A stretch of 64,000 nt of DNA from Chalciporus piperatus (lineage: Eukaryota > Basidiomycota > Agaricomycetes > Boletales > Boletaceae). How positions within the stretch are numbered: position 1 is the stretch's first letter; every line of letters starts with the position of its first letter. Made by a program: the position numbers and the translations under genes. This document shows positions 32,627 through 45,482 of the stretch, one piece after another. The stretch lies in the NCBI GenBank assembly GCA_038093975.1, contig JBBPTG010000114.1:17086-81085 (forward strand), in the 5' to 3' direction. The notes beneath the pieces were generated by a model. It was not told the origin of the DNA. It made no database searches and saw nothing but the letters and a program-made list of their open reading frames with translations.

Positions 32627-34645
32627 CTAGTCATCTTCATCCCAGTTGCCCGCCTGTTGAGGCACCTTTGGTCCACCAGCAGGCTTACTCATGATGATGC
32701 TGTCCACGCTGAGCACCGACACCGCAGCTTCCGTTCCGAGTTTGATAGCCCATGATTTGGCAGCGAGAGAATCCAGGATCTTGTAATCGGTCGCCGACAA
32801 CGTGCCGTCCTGCTCGGCCTATCGTAGTCGTTGGTCAGCGATCTAGGTAAAAAAGGAGTGGGGGGGATGAAAGGAAAAGGAGTACCTCGACGTCGACACC
32901 CCATGCCTCACCGCCCTTTTGCTCATGCTTGGCCCACAACCGACTAAGCAGCTCGTTACCCTCTGCACCACCGAGCGCGTTCTCCGCGAGCGTCCTCGGA
33001 ATGACTTCCAACGCCGTCGCATACCGCTTCACGGCATGCTGTGCGAGACCCTTGAGCCCACTTCCATACGCCTCCACCCTCTTTCCGAGTTCGAGCTCGG
33101 TGGCACCAGCGCCCGGCACGAGTCTGGGGTCTTTGATCAGCGATTTGATCACGTTGACACCGTCGTCGATCGCGCGTTCGAGATCGTCGAGATGGTTCGC
33201 TGTAGCACCCCGAAGAACGATGGTCGCCGTCCGCGTCTTTTCGGTCCTTCCATCGTAACCCTCTTCACCCTCGCTTAGCTGTCGTAGAACCGTGACACGG
33301 TCTCCACCGATCTCGGTCGTCTCGAATACGTCGACGTAACCCGCTTCTTCTGGCGTGGGTGCACCGATTCGGGCGAGTGGCGTGGCGTTGACGACACGGC
33401 TTACTCGACGGAGTTCGAATTTGGAGAGGACTTTGAGGACGGCGATGTTGAATCTGTTGAGGTAGTGGAGGGCGAGATCACCGATGGATGATCCGGCGAT
33501 GATGACTTTGACACCCGAGTCGGCGATCTCTTTGAAGATCTGACGCATATACGGTGAGTAGTACTCGGGGGCGAGTCAAGGTAGCCAAAAGGTAACGAAC
33601 CTTCTCCATGTGCTTCTCCTCTCCTCGTGTAAAGTTGAGCATCTCGTCAGCACTTTTGAGGAGGACGGTGCCTTTCGTCTCTGTCTGGGCGATGTCGAGT
33701 GCGGAGGTAAAGACGACGACTTTGGCCTTGGTGACCTTTTTGACATCGCCCTCTGGTTCACGACCGAAGACCATGCCTTGTACGACGCGACTACCGGCAA
33801 GGTTTCCACCCATTATTTTGACGACACGAACGTTGTCCACGTTGAAGTTTTTTGGGTTTTTTGGCATGACAGCTAATGCGGCTTCTGCGACGAGCGAGGA
33901 GAGCATGTCTTCGAATCCGTACTGTTTTGATGCGATGGCGGGTTTGAGTGCCTCGGCGAGGGAGGCTTGAGTGAATGGGGAGGGGAGACTAGACGTCGAT
34001 AGGTCTCGAGGGCGGTTAGTTAGATCACGAGTCGCCAGGAAAGGGGACGCACTTTCTAGTTCGGCGAGCGCTTTCGTGCATGCGAGTTCGTATCCTTTGA
34101 TGATTTCACTTGGATGTAGACCCATGATGAGGAGATGTTCGGCCTTCTTGAGTAGCTCGCCCGAAAAGATGATGACGGTGTTGGTTGCGTCACCCATCTG
34201 AGGATGGTTAGTCTGGGGGCGATTGGATGGACTGTCGAGCAGACACACCTCAGACTCTTGGGCCTGCGAGGCCATCACGAGTAGCTTTGCAGCAGGATGT
34301 ACGACTTCGACTTCTCTGATGATAGTTGCAGCATCGGATGTGACGAACAATCGACCGAGGTGATTGATCAGGAGTTTATTACGACCTTTTATCGCGATTC
34401 AGCAGTCTGACTGGGGGACGATAGCAGTAGCTAGGACGCACCATTTGGCCCAAAGCTCGTCCGTACGAGATCTGATAGCTCCGAGACAGCTTGGATGTTG
34501 CGCAGGACGGCATCCTCGAGTCCTTGCAGATGCTGAGGTCATAGAGCTGAGATGGGCGGTGTATTGCGAGGATCGGTGAGTATCGTACCTTGTATCCATC
34601 CTTGAAGAGTTGGATGTTGTTGGCTTTTGGTACTTTGAGCGACAT
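32627..34645 (-). CDS. CCT8: Chaperonin TCP-1 subunit theta
   Basis: Multi-exon gene from MSLKVPKANNIQLFKDGYK at 34645 to ..QQAGNWDEDD at 32627. CCT landmarks are clear: GPNGRNKLLINHLGR with SDAATIIREVEVVHPAA, the nucleotide-binding MGDATNTVIIFSGELL, LGRRS-type theta features, IMGGNLAGSRVVQGMVF, the apical domain, then LVPGAGATELELGKRVEAYG and the theta-specific end SVDSIIMSKPAGGPKVP. CCT8 is one of eight paralogous subunits of the cytosolic ring chaperonin that folds actin, tubulin and WD40 proteins. At least five introns are present (visible near 34590, 34440, 34230-34200, 34050-33990, 33600-33545 and 32880-32820). It lies divergently, 98 bp from the SDR-like gene, so the two may share a promoter region. 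Confidence 0.93.
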
Positions 34646-34743
34646 TGTGGACGTTGAGGACGAGTGTCGCTTGACTTTGACTTTTGCTAGGAAATCTGGA
34701 CATCGCGATTGACACTCCGCGCCTCTTCACTACACTCGCCATC

Positions 34744-36181
34744 ATGGTCCTCAAAATTGTCGGTGTAGTGGCTAATACGCTACTGCCATCATCGTATTAT
34801 GTGCATGCCCTAGTCTCACTTCTTGCGATTGTCGTCGTTCACGCCTTTGCACAAGGACGCACCACAACTCGCGAGCGCGACATGCATGCCCGCGTCGTCC
34901 TCGTCACCGTCAGTCCTTAACTCGTTGACTCTCAACCCAACAACCCCGCTCATTCTCTCTCTCTCAGGGCGGTTTTACCCCACTCGGGCTCACATTGATT
35001 CAAAGTCTGGCAGGAAGAGGTGCTCAGATCATCGCACTCACCCCAAAACCCATCCACCACCCAGAGGTAGAAATCCTCGTCGAACTCCTTCGCGCCACGA
35101 CCAAGAACGACCACATTTACGCAGAAGAGTGCGACCTCTCTTCCTCAGCTTCAGTCCGCTCGTTCTGCACCCGGTTCATCACTGGAAAGGAAACACGATT
35201 GGATGTGATCCTGTTTGCGCACGAATACCAGCCCGTCGGCTCGCTCATCTCGCCCGACGACCCCGTAGAACTCGCAAAGCGTAGACGAACGTCTTCATTG
35301 GCGACGTTTTTGATCACCACGTTGCTTCTCCCTGTCTTTCTCGTTGCACCCGTCGAACGTGACATTCGTATCATCAACGTCGTCAACCCATTCTATGCAG
35401 CTGCATCCCTGACGTATTCGGTCACGAAACCGCCTTCACCGACCGCGCCGTTCTTCCACCAGGAAGGCCGGAGGTCTCTCGAGATGGCCATCTTCACGCG
35501 CCATCTTCAACGCGTCCTAGATGCTCTTCCATCCGGTGGCCAGGTGCCAAAAACGGATGAGAGCACCATCCGCGTAGTCAGTGAAAAGGTCCAGAAGTCA
35601 AACATCGTCGCTGTTTCCGTCTGTCCCGGGATCAGTCGCGCAGATACCATTGCTACCCTTCTCAAGGCGAATAGATCACAAGGTCGACGTTCTCTCCTTG
35701 GGACGATCATGTAGGTCCTTGCCTTGCGTTTTCGTTCAGTGAATCTGACTAATAATTATGCGACAGGTACTTTTTGTTGCAACCACTCTTGCGATTGTTG
35801 GCCAAATCGGAGACCGCTGCTGTACAATCGATCTTACACATCCTCTTCCTTCCAACACCGTTCAAGAGCCCACAAGCGTCTACTCCCAGGACCCCCGATG
35901 ACGGTAGTCCGGATGAAGTTTTAAAGGCAGGGGCTCTGTATCGAGAATGTGCAGTAGTGAATGTGCGAATACCGACTCCGGAAGGTATACCCGAGGTAAG
36001 CAAACAGAAGAAGAAGGAAGGATTGATGCCGGACGACAGAGAACTCGGTGGTGTCCACCTCGGTCAATCCGTCTGGGAATCGTTTGAAGCTGCTCTGAAA
36101 GAGTGGGAGAAGACTGTTCCCTCTTCTGACAAGGAAGCCGCAGGGGATGATACTCCGTCTGTGGATACCCCTAACTCTTAG
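34744..36181 (+). CDS. SDR-like membrane-anchored oxidoreductase family protein
   Basis: Three exons (34744-34908, 34968-35710, 35767-36181) give about 440 residues. An N-terminal hydrophobic segment (residues 12-35) precedes VVLVTGGFTPLGLTLIQSLA, a short-chain dehydrogenase nucleotide-binding start (TGGxxxLG). ECDLSS and LDVILFAHEY follow, corresponding to the SDR CDxx and NNAG positions; the classical NNAG and YxxxK active-site motifs are not evident, so activity is uncertain. The C-terminal third is charged and Pro-rich. The first intron uses a weaker donor (gtcagt). This type is conserved as one copy in many Agaricomycetes and is probably ER or lipid-associated, which is inference. Confidence 0.75.
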
Positions 36182-36398
36182 TAAGTCCACGCTCTGGAGT
36201 TGCTTTTCTGTGCTGATGAACGCTGTAGGTTTTGTGGTGTTCGCCTGTAATATAGCACCCTATTCCTCCACCAAGTGGGATCTCGTAGATTGCATATGAT
36301 AAATTAATGATCAACAAACGATGACGATTGGTAAATATGATAAAGTGAGGCCATGGGTAATAGCGTCGTCCTTGGCCGAAAAAACCGTGCAAACAAAC

Positions 36399-37904
36399 TC
36401 ATGCACCCTCCTCTCGCTCTAATCCGTCGGCAACTGATTCAAGCGCCATCTTTGGCTTCAAGAGCGTCGTCAGTTTGAAATCTACCGTCTCGCCCTGGAT
36501 AATCTTCTCCGACCTCTGCAAACCCAGCGCGGTCATGCACAGGATAGGTTTCCCATTCTGATCACCACCCTGTCCCTCAAAGTCGTCCATCGCAGCACTG
36601 TCGAACGCGTCTCCAGAAACCGCGCCGATGGGCCATAGATCCGCAGACGTCACCTCCTCTCCCATCGCCTTGTTGAGCCGACAAGCCATCTTGACGATGT
36701 TGGAGATACGTTCGCCGAACTTTTGCGTGAAGTGACGATAGGTTTCTTCGTATGTCTTGGCGGATCCTGCGGCGACCATGATGATGACGAGCGTGTCGGA
36801 GATGTGAGCCACCATGGTAGCGTGAAGGTCGGCTTCCTGCAAGGCGACCTTTTGCGCATGGGCACGTGTCAAGGCACGCCAACGGCCGCCCACTGCCTGC
36901 GTTTCTGGGGGGATGAAACGTCGTCAGCCGCGAGTCGAGTCGGTACGGTGCTGAAACTCACCCGTCGCACGAATGTCATTGTAGACCTCCGCGAGCGGCT
37001 GCTCAGCTTGAAGACCATCATAGTCCCAAGTCATGACAATCCAACGCGAAAACTCGACCGTGGCACCCTGCAGTGCGATCTGCACGAGGAGTGGATCGTC
37101 GCCATGCTGCACCGCGGTGAGCAGATGTGTCATGGTGGGACCCATGAGTTCGGTGATCCTCGTGCTGGCCTCTTTCATCTCCTCTGCATGTGCAGGTTGG
37201 CGAGCGAAATCGAAGGAGTCGGAGATGAATGCGGAGGTCTGCATGATCTCGGCGTTGAGAGCCTCGACGAGGGAGATGACTTCGGCGCCGGAGAGGGTGT
37301 CGGCTTTGGTGAGGAATGCCTGGGCGCCTTTGAGTTCGCGCGTACGCGCGTCGAGGAGAGTGGTGAGTTCGTCATGCTTGGTACGGGCGTGTTGGAGTTC
37401 GTTACGAAGGTTCTTGAGCTCGACCTCCCTGCCATCCAGCTGACGTCTCAGAGCCCCGAGCTCTGTCGTCGATCGCTGGATGGTAGCGAGGGCCCGACTC
37501 TTTTCGTCTTCTTCTCGACGGAGGGACTGTTGCGCGGACGCTTTCTCCTCTTGTTCTCGTCGGAGGGACTGCGAGAGTTTGGAGGATTCGCTGTTGAGTT
37601 TCTGGATGGCGGTGGTGAGCTGGGCGATTTCGTCTTTGAGCTTTCGGTTGTCGTCGGATGATCTCTTGTTGGTCTCTTCGAGCTTCTTCAGCCTCTCCTC
37701 CCAAGCCTTCTCTCGCTCCTCCTCGTCCTTGGACTTGGACGTGCCGCGCCGTAGGAGCAGCCCCGAGGAAAATGCAGCCCTGAGACGGCGTTGGAAGTCG
37801 AGAGGCATGAAACGGAGAAAGATCCAAGGAAGACCGGCGAAAGCGATAGGAAAGACCCAGTACTTTGAAGGCGTAAACGCGAACGTAGACAAGTTCAAGC
37901 TCAT
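36399..37904 (-). CDS. Coiled-coil protein with N-terminal membrane segment, function unknown
   Basis: Two exons (37904-36962 and 36904-36399, in phase) give about 482 residues. An N-terminal hydrophobic stretch (about residues 12-32, YWVFPIAFAGLPWIFLRF) is followed by a long heptad-rich coiled coil (about residues 55-210, e.g. LRREQEEKASAQQSLRREED) and an ordered, helical C-terminal domain (LADVxxxI and HISDTLVIIMVAAGSAKTYE). No enzymatic motif is visible. Likely a membrane-attached helical scaffold. I do not recognise a named family. Confidence 0.75.
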
Positions 37905-38615
37905 CGTCCTGTTTGCTTCTTTTTTTTTTTTCGTTGAAACAAGAACTCACGTACGATGAAGGAATTGGTGACACTGATACGGTGATCGTCGGCTCTATGA
38001 GGGTTGTTTCTTTGATTGTTTGGTGCGGTTGAAGCCATGCGACGGGGGTGCGGATGGACGGCCTGAGCCTGAGCCTGGAAGGCGTGGCGCGTTAGTAGGG
38101 ACTTGATGTGACAAAATGATGTTGGCCTCGTTGCGGATGGAAATAGCTAGGTGAGTTCGTACCAACACGTTGCATTGGCGTTTTCTTGTTCTAGGGGTCG
38201 CTTAGTTCATTTTGGTTGTCAGGTGAGTGACATTGCTTGCTGCATGAATATCGATCTTCACATCAATCACGGCGTTGCTGATTTCTACAGCAAGAAGTCG
38301 CCGAGTCACTACTGCTGCCAGTGACGATGAGGTTCCCGTGATAGAGTTATGAATGCCGTTTCCAAGGTTCGTGGGTTCGTGGTTCGTGTTCTGCGCCCCC
38401 CCCCCCCCCACTCCAGTGTGACCTCTGAATCACATTGCCTCACATACTTATAAGGCTGAAGCCCACGAAAATCCTACCAGACGCCTTTACCTGGACTCAA
38501 AGGCAAAGGCAAGCGACCCCCAGCGAACGAGTTTTACGTCCCAATCGAGCCGTCCAGTCTCTCTCGTTACTACAATTCATTGACAAATTCTTACTCTAAT
38601 TCTTTCAACGCACGA
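37905..38615. other. Intergenic, divergent promoters
   Basis: Lies between the divergent coiled-coil gene and the first Hsp70-like gene. It has a T run near 37919-37931 and a C run of about 14 bases at 38396-38409. A TATAAG element at about 38448 is a candidate TATA box for the Hsp70-like gene 170 bp downstream. Confidence 0.45.
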
Positions 38616-41191
38616 ATGCTCTCCCGAAAGCCTTACCAAGGCCGATCACGCGGACTCGTGGTCGCTTTTGACGTCGGCACGACGTACAGCGGTGTGTCGT
38701 ATGCTATTCTCGATCCAGGCGAGGTTCCAAAGATACAGGGTGTAACGAGGTTCGTTGCGTTGCGTTGCGTCGTTTCCATCGAATCCCCCTCTCTATCCGG
38801 ATTGCATCGTGTGGAAACTTGTAACTGACATGGGCGATTGGCGTCGTCATCAAGGTATCCTGCGCAAGAGCATGTAGGCGGGGATAGTAAGATCCCGTCC
38901 ATCGTGTATTACGACCAACAAGGGACGCCTCGTGCTTTTGGTGCCGAGGCGCTGCAGGAACACGTCATCGAGCAAGCGGAAGATGAACAGTGGGTGAAGC
39001 TAGAATGGTGGGTTATCTCGTGTTTGCTCCCCCCCCCACCCTCCCTCGTGGCGCCCCGATACGATAAGACGACACTCACATACATACGTGTACAACCTAG
39101 GTGGAAGCTCCACCTGCGAGCAAAACATCTCGCCGCCTCTCATATCGCCGACGACGACATCCCGCCCATTCCGTTGGGCAAATCCGCCGTCGAAGTCCTA
39201 GCGGACTTTATGCGATATCTCTCCCAGTGCACTCGCAAGTACATCGAAGATTCACATGGGACCACTCTCTGGAAGTCGGTGGAGAGCCGTATCGAGTACG
39301 TGCTTACCCATCCGAACGGGTGGGAAGGACCGCAGCAGAAGCAGATCCGACGTGCGGCGACGCTCGCGGGTCTCGTTTCGAATACCACCGAGGGACAGGA
39401 TCGGGTGCATTTGTTGACGGAAGGAGAGGCGAGTTTGCATTTTTGCGTATCGACCATTTTGGCATCGGATGCGTTGTCGAAGACACCTATCGTTGTTTCC
39501 CCCGACCAACATGCTGAACGGGAGGAGGAACAGCCGCGTCAGCAGGGGGTGGTGATCATTGATGCGGGCGGAGGAACGATTGATTTGAGTGCGTATTCGA
39601 TGAGGTTGTCGCCGGCGTCGTTTGAGGAGATTGCGCCTGCGGAATGTGAGTACTTACGGACGAGTGATCGTGGTTGGCGTCGTTGTCTCATCTAGTCGTC
39701 GTTATTCAGGTCGCCTACAAGGGTCCGTGTTGGTAACACGAAGGGCTGCCGTCCTGCTCAGAAGTAAGTCGTCGGAGAAGACGTTGGGATGTGCATACTC
39801 ACGACTGTTCCGCAGGGAAACTCGAGGGCTCGCGATACGGAAGCCCGGAGATTCTGAAGCAGATGACTGACATATTTGACAAGACGACCAAACTTCGGCT
39901 TCGTAACGCTGAGGATCCCCAGTATATCAAGTTCGGCACCGTTCGCGACAAGGATCCACAGTACGACATACGTTCTGGGCAGCTGCGACTGTCTGGGTGA
40001 GTTTGGAATATGTCAACGTGCTCAGCTTCTGACATCTTGATGTACATTCAGAAAGAGCGTCGCAGATCTCTTTGAACCCTCGATGAAAGAAATAATCGAC
40101 GCGTTCAAGAAACAGAAACAGGCTTCCTCGATCCCAATAACTGTGAGATTGACCTCGTCACTGTCCTGTGTCCGAAATCTTATTCTCTGTGATTCCAAGT
40201 CCGTTTTTCTAGTAGGAGGCTTTGCTGCCAGCGAGTGGCTATTCTCGAGTCTCCGAAGATACTTTGAGACGATGAACATCAGCGTTTGCCGGCCCGACAG
40301 CCACGTGTAAGTCTCATCATCATGCACGATGCACGCACCGCGCGAGCTCATGCCATGTTCAGGAATAAAGCGGTAGCAGATGGCGCGATATCTTATCACA
40401 TCGACCATCTCGTATCGTCGAGGGTAGCGAAATTCACGTATGGTACCGAATGCAGCGTCCCATTCATCGCAAGCGACAGTGAACATCGTGCGAGACAAAA
40501 GAATATCTACCGTGGGCCATCGGGGCAGTTGGCACTTCCGAACGCGTTTGCGTCGATACTGACCAAGGTAAGTTTTCAGTCTTCCTTTGCGGGTAGAGCG
40601 AATGCAGGTTGACAAGTGGTTATACTATACTAGGGTACCCGGGTTGCCGAGCAGCAGGAGTTCGAAGAAGGCTTCGCTGTTCGACGCTCCTCTCACGTTG
40701 CGTGCAATTCCGTGGAGGTAGCTATAACGTCCTACAGAGGACCACTGGCTCAGCCCAGCTGGATGGATACCGAACAAGGTACTCGTCTCTCGATGATCCA
40801 TGTCGCATTAAACCGACCCGAGCGGTACGTTTTTTTTTTCAACCAGATCAATACTCGACGCTCTGCACCGTGCGTGCGGATACGTCGAAACTTGCCAAGT
40901 CGCTCTCTCCCAGACGATCCGCTGATGGATCGTTGTATTATGCCCTCGATATTAAAGTGATATTGTTGTTCGGGTTGACGGAGCTCAGCGCGCAGGTGAG
41001 CTGGACGGAAAACGTGAGTGCTCGTTTGGCGATCTTGTACGTAGTACTCATTGGCTGATTGTCGACGATGGCCGTCAGGGGGTCGAGGCTCGGTAAGTTG
41101 TTACAGAGATACTATCGCAATCGTCGTATCACTAACACGAATATCTGATTCAAGGACCCCGGCAGTGTTGGTGTACGATGATACAGCATGA
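38616..41191 (+). CDS. Hsp70-like ATPase (HSPA12-type), copy 1
   Basis: Many small introns. The start MLSRKPYQGRSRG leads to the phosphate-1 motif VAFDVGTTYSGVSY; phosphate-2 is VVIIDAGGGTIDLSAYSM and the adenosine motif is VFLVGGFAASEWL, so the actin/Hsp70 ATPase fold is complete. The canonical substrate-binding domain and EEVD tail are absent; the protein ends TPAVLVYDDTA. This architecture is the Hsp70-like/HSPA12 group that is greatly expanded in Agaricomycetes. Chaperone function is not established for these. First of three tandem paralogues sharing exon structure; the splice E-W/W-K (gaatg|gt...ag|gtgg) recurs in all three. Confidence 0.87.
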
Positions 41192-42140
41192 ATGATCCGC
41201 CGAGGGAGCTTGAAGTGTACAGTAGTAGAGTTTGTATCACTGTAATAACCAAAATCGAGGAGGGAAGATCATGCTGCTCTGCAATCAAACCGAGGTTGTG
41301 GCTGTGCAGCCGATTCAGACGAAGTGCAACTTGAACCACTGTCCATTCCGACAACCTCAGTCCAAGTATGAGTCCGACCGACAGTTGTTTTTCGTTTCTG
41401 AATTTGAGTGCAAGGTTGCACGGTGACCAATGCCTCGTGAGTCGTTACAGATTCTTATTATTAATAGTTGTCCCAGCGCACTTTGGGGAAATCCTACTCA
41501 GACCGTTCGGATTGGCTTCGAGCTTCTGGAATTTGGAAGGGTGCTATCAAAATCACCTTCAACAATCCTGTATCCATTCACCACGGGCCCAACCGTGAAG
41601 CTCAGCGGTCAGCTTTCGCTTCGCGCATCACCAATTCACATATCACATTGACCCTGGAATGCAGAATACACGAGTTCTCCCCCAAATCATCACTGGCATG
41701 TTCGTGATGAATAGCCAAAGCATGATGCGCCTGCAGGGCGTACTTACCATGTAGGTGTTAGCCCCAGGCCACTGTGACTGACACCAAATGAAAGGGTTTG
41801 CGTTCCTTCCCGTGACCATGGATACTACAGGATGTGATTGTGGAGACGATGATCACCGTTCCCGGGCCCCTGAGTCCATCATGAGGGTTGCACCGAACGC
41901 ATATGTTAGTGCGATCACGATCACAATGCTGTTGTCTGTGCCTACTGACAGGGTGCTACACCTAGTCCTATAGGAGTATGAGAGCGAGGGTATGATGCCG
42001 TGCAGCCTGAGAGAAGCCTGCGCATGTCATATAAGAAAACCGTTCTAGAATGACGAACAACAGGAATAATCCCCCACACATTCAACACACTGAACAACGC
42101 CCAGGACAGTGACCCCTCTGCACTCACTGGCACGAACCTC
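41192..42140. other. Intergenic between Hsp70-like copies 1 and 2
   Basis: 3' region of copy 1 and promoter of copy 2. Short open stretches on both strands have no recognisable domain and no counterpart in the other intergenic spacer. Confidence 0.45.
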
Positions 42141-44600
42141 ATGTTTGCACGACAACCGTATACGGGTTCGTCACGCAAGTTGGTGCTGGCATTCGACGTC
42201 GGCACCACCTTCAGCGGAGTATCCTATTCCATACTCGATCCCGGTGAGATCCCCGAAATACGCGGTGTATCAAAGTGATCCATGTTGTGATTTTTCCGTG
42301 TGGGAGGTAGGATTGATTTTTATTTATTTTACGGATAGGTTTCCGGGACAAGAGAATGTTGGCGGCGACAACAAGATCCCGTCTATCATGTACTACGACA
42401 AAGAAGCCTCGCTTCGTGCAGTCGGTGCAGAAACCCAACAGGAACATATTGTCGCGTTAGCGGCGAGCGAGCGATGGACGAGGCTTGAATGGTGAGAAGA
42501 CTCGCAGACCTGGCGGAGAAAGTTGATTGTGATTCAACCTTCTCTAGGTGGAAGCTTCACCTCCGCTCGAAACACCTGGAAGCCTCTCATTTCACAGATG
42601 CCGATATTCCTGCCCTCCCCGAGGGAAAGACCGCCGTGCAAGTCTTGGGCGACTTCATGGGCTACCTGTACACGTGTGCCAAAGCATATATCACCGAAGC
42701 CCATCCTTGTCTTTGGGAGTCGCTTCAGAAGGATATCGAGTTTGTGCTGACTCACCCCAATGGATGGGAAGGTCCACAACAGCAACAAATCCGACACGCT
42801 GCAGAGCTCGGCGGACTTATTCCTGCCGGAGAGGAGGGCCAGTCTCGCATTCATCTTCTCACGGAAGGAGAAGCTAGTCTTCACTTCTGCGTCACCAACG
42901 TGTTGACATCGGATGCATTCGCGCAGACGCCAATCTTGTGCTCGGATGAGCCGGATGAGCCAGAGGAAGAGTCTGTACAGCCGCCGGAGAATCAGGGAGT
43001 AATCATCATCGATGCAGGAGGCGGGACCGTTGATCTTTCAGCATATTCCATGAAGCTCTCTCCTACATCGTTCAAAGAGATAGCACCTGCCGAATGTGAG
43101 TTACAATGCTGGGCTGACGTCTCTATCACTGATTGATATGATGTCGATAGGCCGACTGCAGGGGTCTGCCTTCGTCACATATCGTGCCCATGCATTCTTG
43201 AGAGGTGAGCGATGGATTCCACCCAAAACACCGTTCTGAGATATATCTTCCCCAGCCAAGCTCGCGAACTCTCAATATGGTAGCGAGGAAAACCTGCATC
43301 ACATGACAGATGTTTTCGATAAATCTTCCAAATTGCGATTCCGAGATGCGGACGAGCCCCAATACATCAAGTTTGGTGCCATTCGGGACAAAGATATCGA
43401 CTATGATATTCGATCTGGTCAACTGAAACTGTCCGGGTAAGTACAGTTATCGAAGAGCACAGGGTTTGCTCACAGAAGAAACACAGGACAGATGTGGCCA
43501 AACTCTTCGAGCCCTCCGTCTTGGAAGTCATTTCAGCTTTCGAGAAACAGCGCTCAGCCGCGTCGATGCCAATCACTGTGTGTTCACGCAGTCCAGCATG
43601 CCTAGTGAAACACTGATCGACCAGTTTAGTCCGTGTTCCTGGTGGGTGGCTTCGCAGCAAGCGACTGGCTTCATGCGAAGCTTGTGGAGCACATGTGTAC
43701 TATCGGTGTTACCTTGTGTCGGCCACACCAGCATGTGTAAGTCCCCTTGCAAGTACAGGCGATAAACCGGTTAATGCTCCCCTCAGTAACAAAGCTGTTG
43801 CAGATGGCGCTGTGTCGTTTTTCATTGACCACCTTGTATCATCTAGAACGGCGCGATGTACGTACGGAACTGAGTGCAACGCATTGTACAATGCACACGA
43901 CCCGGGACATCTTGCTAGGAAAGACAATGCGTTCGAAGGAGTCACGGGGTGTCTCGAAGTCCCTGGTGCATTCAAATCTATTCTCAAGAAGGTCTGTCGG
44001 CGTTAATTTACCCATTGGTCACTCCCCGACGCGTCTTGCCTGCAGGGTACGGAGGTCTCTGAAGAGAAAGAATTCAGGCAATCCTTCATCATTGAGGAGT
44101 TCGATCTCTCGCACTGCGGCAGCATCTATGTGGATATCATAGCATACCGAGGTAAACTCTCGTCTCCATGCTGGGTGGACGCGGAGCGAGGTGAGTCCGA
44201 CTCGGAACATACACCGAGTCACCGCTCGTGGCTTACCATCTCACGCAAGACGCTTACACTACTCTGTGCTCTGTGCGCGCGGACACGTCAAAGCTTGCTC
44301 ACAGCATGACACCGCATCACCTTCCCGACGGAGGGGGAACTTACTACTCTATCTTGTTTTACGTTGTCTTGCTCTTTGGTCTGACTGAGCTCAAGGCACA
44401 GATCAGTTGGCATGATAAGGCACGTTGTCGTAGGGTATCCTAATCGTTCTCACGCTGACTTACTGTGTCTCTATTCTCTATAGGGAGTGGAAGTCAGGTG
44501 AGTATACACTGAGTTAGTCTCATTCGGGGGACATAATTGACTTTGCATCCACAGGAGTCCAGCGTCGGTTGTCTACGACGAGATCACATATAAGGGGTGA
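42141..44600 (+). CDS. Hsp70-like ATPase (HSPA12-type), copy 2
   Basis: From MFARQPYTGSSRKLVLAFDV at 42141 to ..VVYDEITYKG at 44600. Phosphate-1 is FDVGTTFSGVSY, phosphate-2 VIIIDAGGGTVDLSAYSM. The adenosine motif reads SVFLVGGFAASDWL after an intron near 43580-43625. Shares WKLHLRSKHLEASH and HPNGWEGPQQQQIR blocks with its neighbours. Same intron positions as copies 1 and 3. No substrate-binding domain. Function as for copy 1. Confidence 0.87.
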
Positions 44601-45482
44601 ATGAGTGTGCAGCTATGGACATATTGGAGCATCAGTAGTTACCATTCTTAGGCTTGTCCTCATTGTATGGCTTCATGTTTTCTTGTCCCACCCTGATTCC
44701 AGACCAGGTGTCCAAAGGGTTTCGTTGGCATACCGTGAATATTGCGTGAATATGGCAAGTGGTTCACTGAGGTCATATTATTATCCGAAATGCAGTCAAG
44801 TCTAAGTAGGAACGACTGTCTTCCTTCAATCTTTGGTCTGTCTAGGGGAGACTAAGTCAAGTCCGCATTTGGTCCACACAGGTCCACGTGACCAACTTCC
44901 ACTGAGCCATCCGGATTGTTGTTCTTGGATCCTCAAGGCCTGATGCTTCATAGTACTCCTTCCAATCACTGATGCGAAGACAGAGACAGGTCCAAGGGCG
45001 GGTACCTACCCTCAAACCAAGGCACGAAGGAGATGAGTTCGATCATCGGATCTTAGCCACAGCAAATTATTCAGGTTATGCCCTGGCACCGCCGTATTGG
45101 AAGATGAATCGACAATGTGCTATGAACCACACTGTGGGTCCAACGTGTTCGCAGGGAATGGAGAACAGCTTTGGTCCGAGTCACCTTGACAGTGAACGCA
45201 AACAATAGGATGATCTTCGACGTCTCATTTGGCAAACTTGAACCCTCGAGCTCCTCGTGTTCTGGAGCTGTCAAACTTTACTTACACTCCGTCACCTGCC
45301 TTTGTGAACGCGTTTACCCAGCGCACCGTCCGTCAGCTGCATCATGGCATACATGGTTCCTGAAGGGCTGGCAGTAAATCGTATTTGTTCCATGATTTCT
45401 TTAGACTTGAAAGGCAGTTCCTGCCCGAAGCGCACCATATTCTTTCCTTTCAACGTCTTCAGTAACACCAAGCGCTCGCAAG
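44601..45482. other. Intergenic between Hsp70-like copies 2 and 3
   Basis: No convincing gene, repeat or RNA is seen. Contains the promoter of copy 3. Confidence 0.45.
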
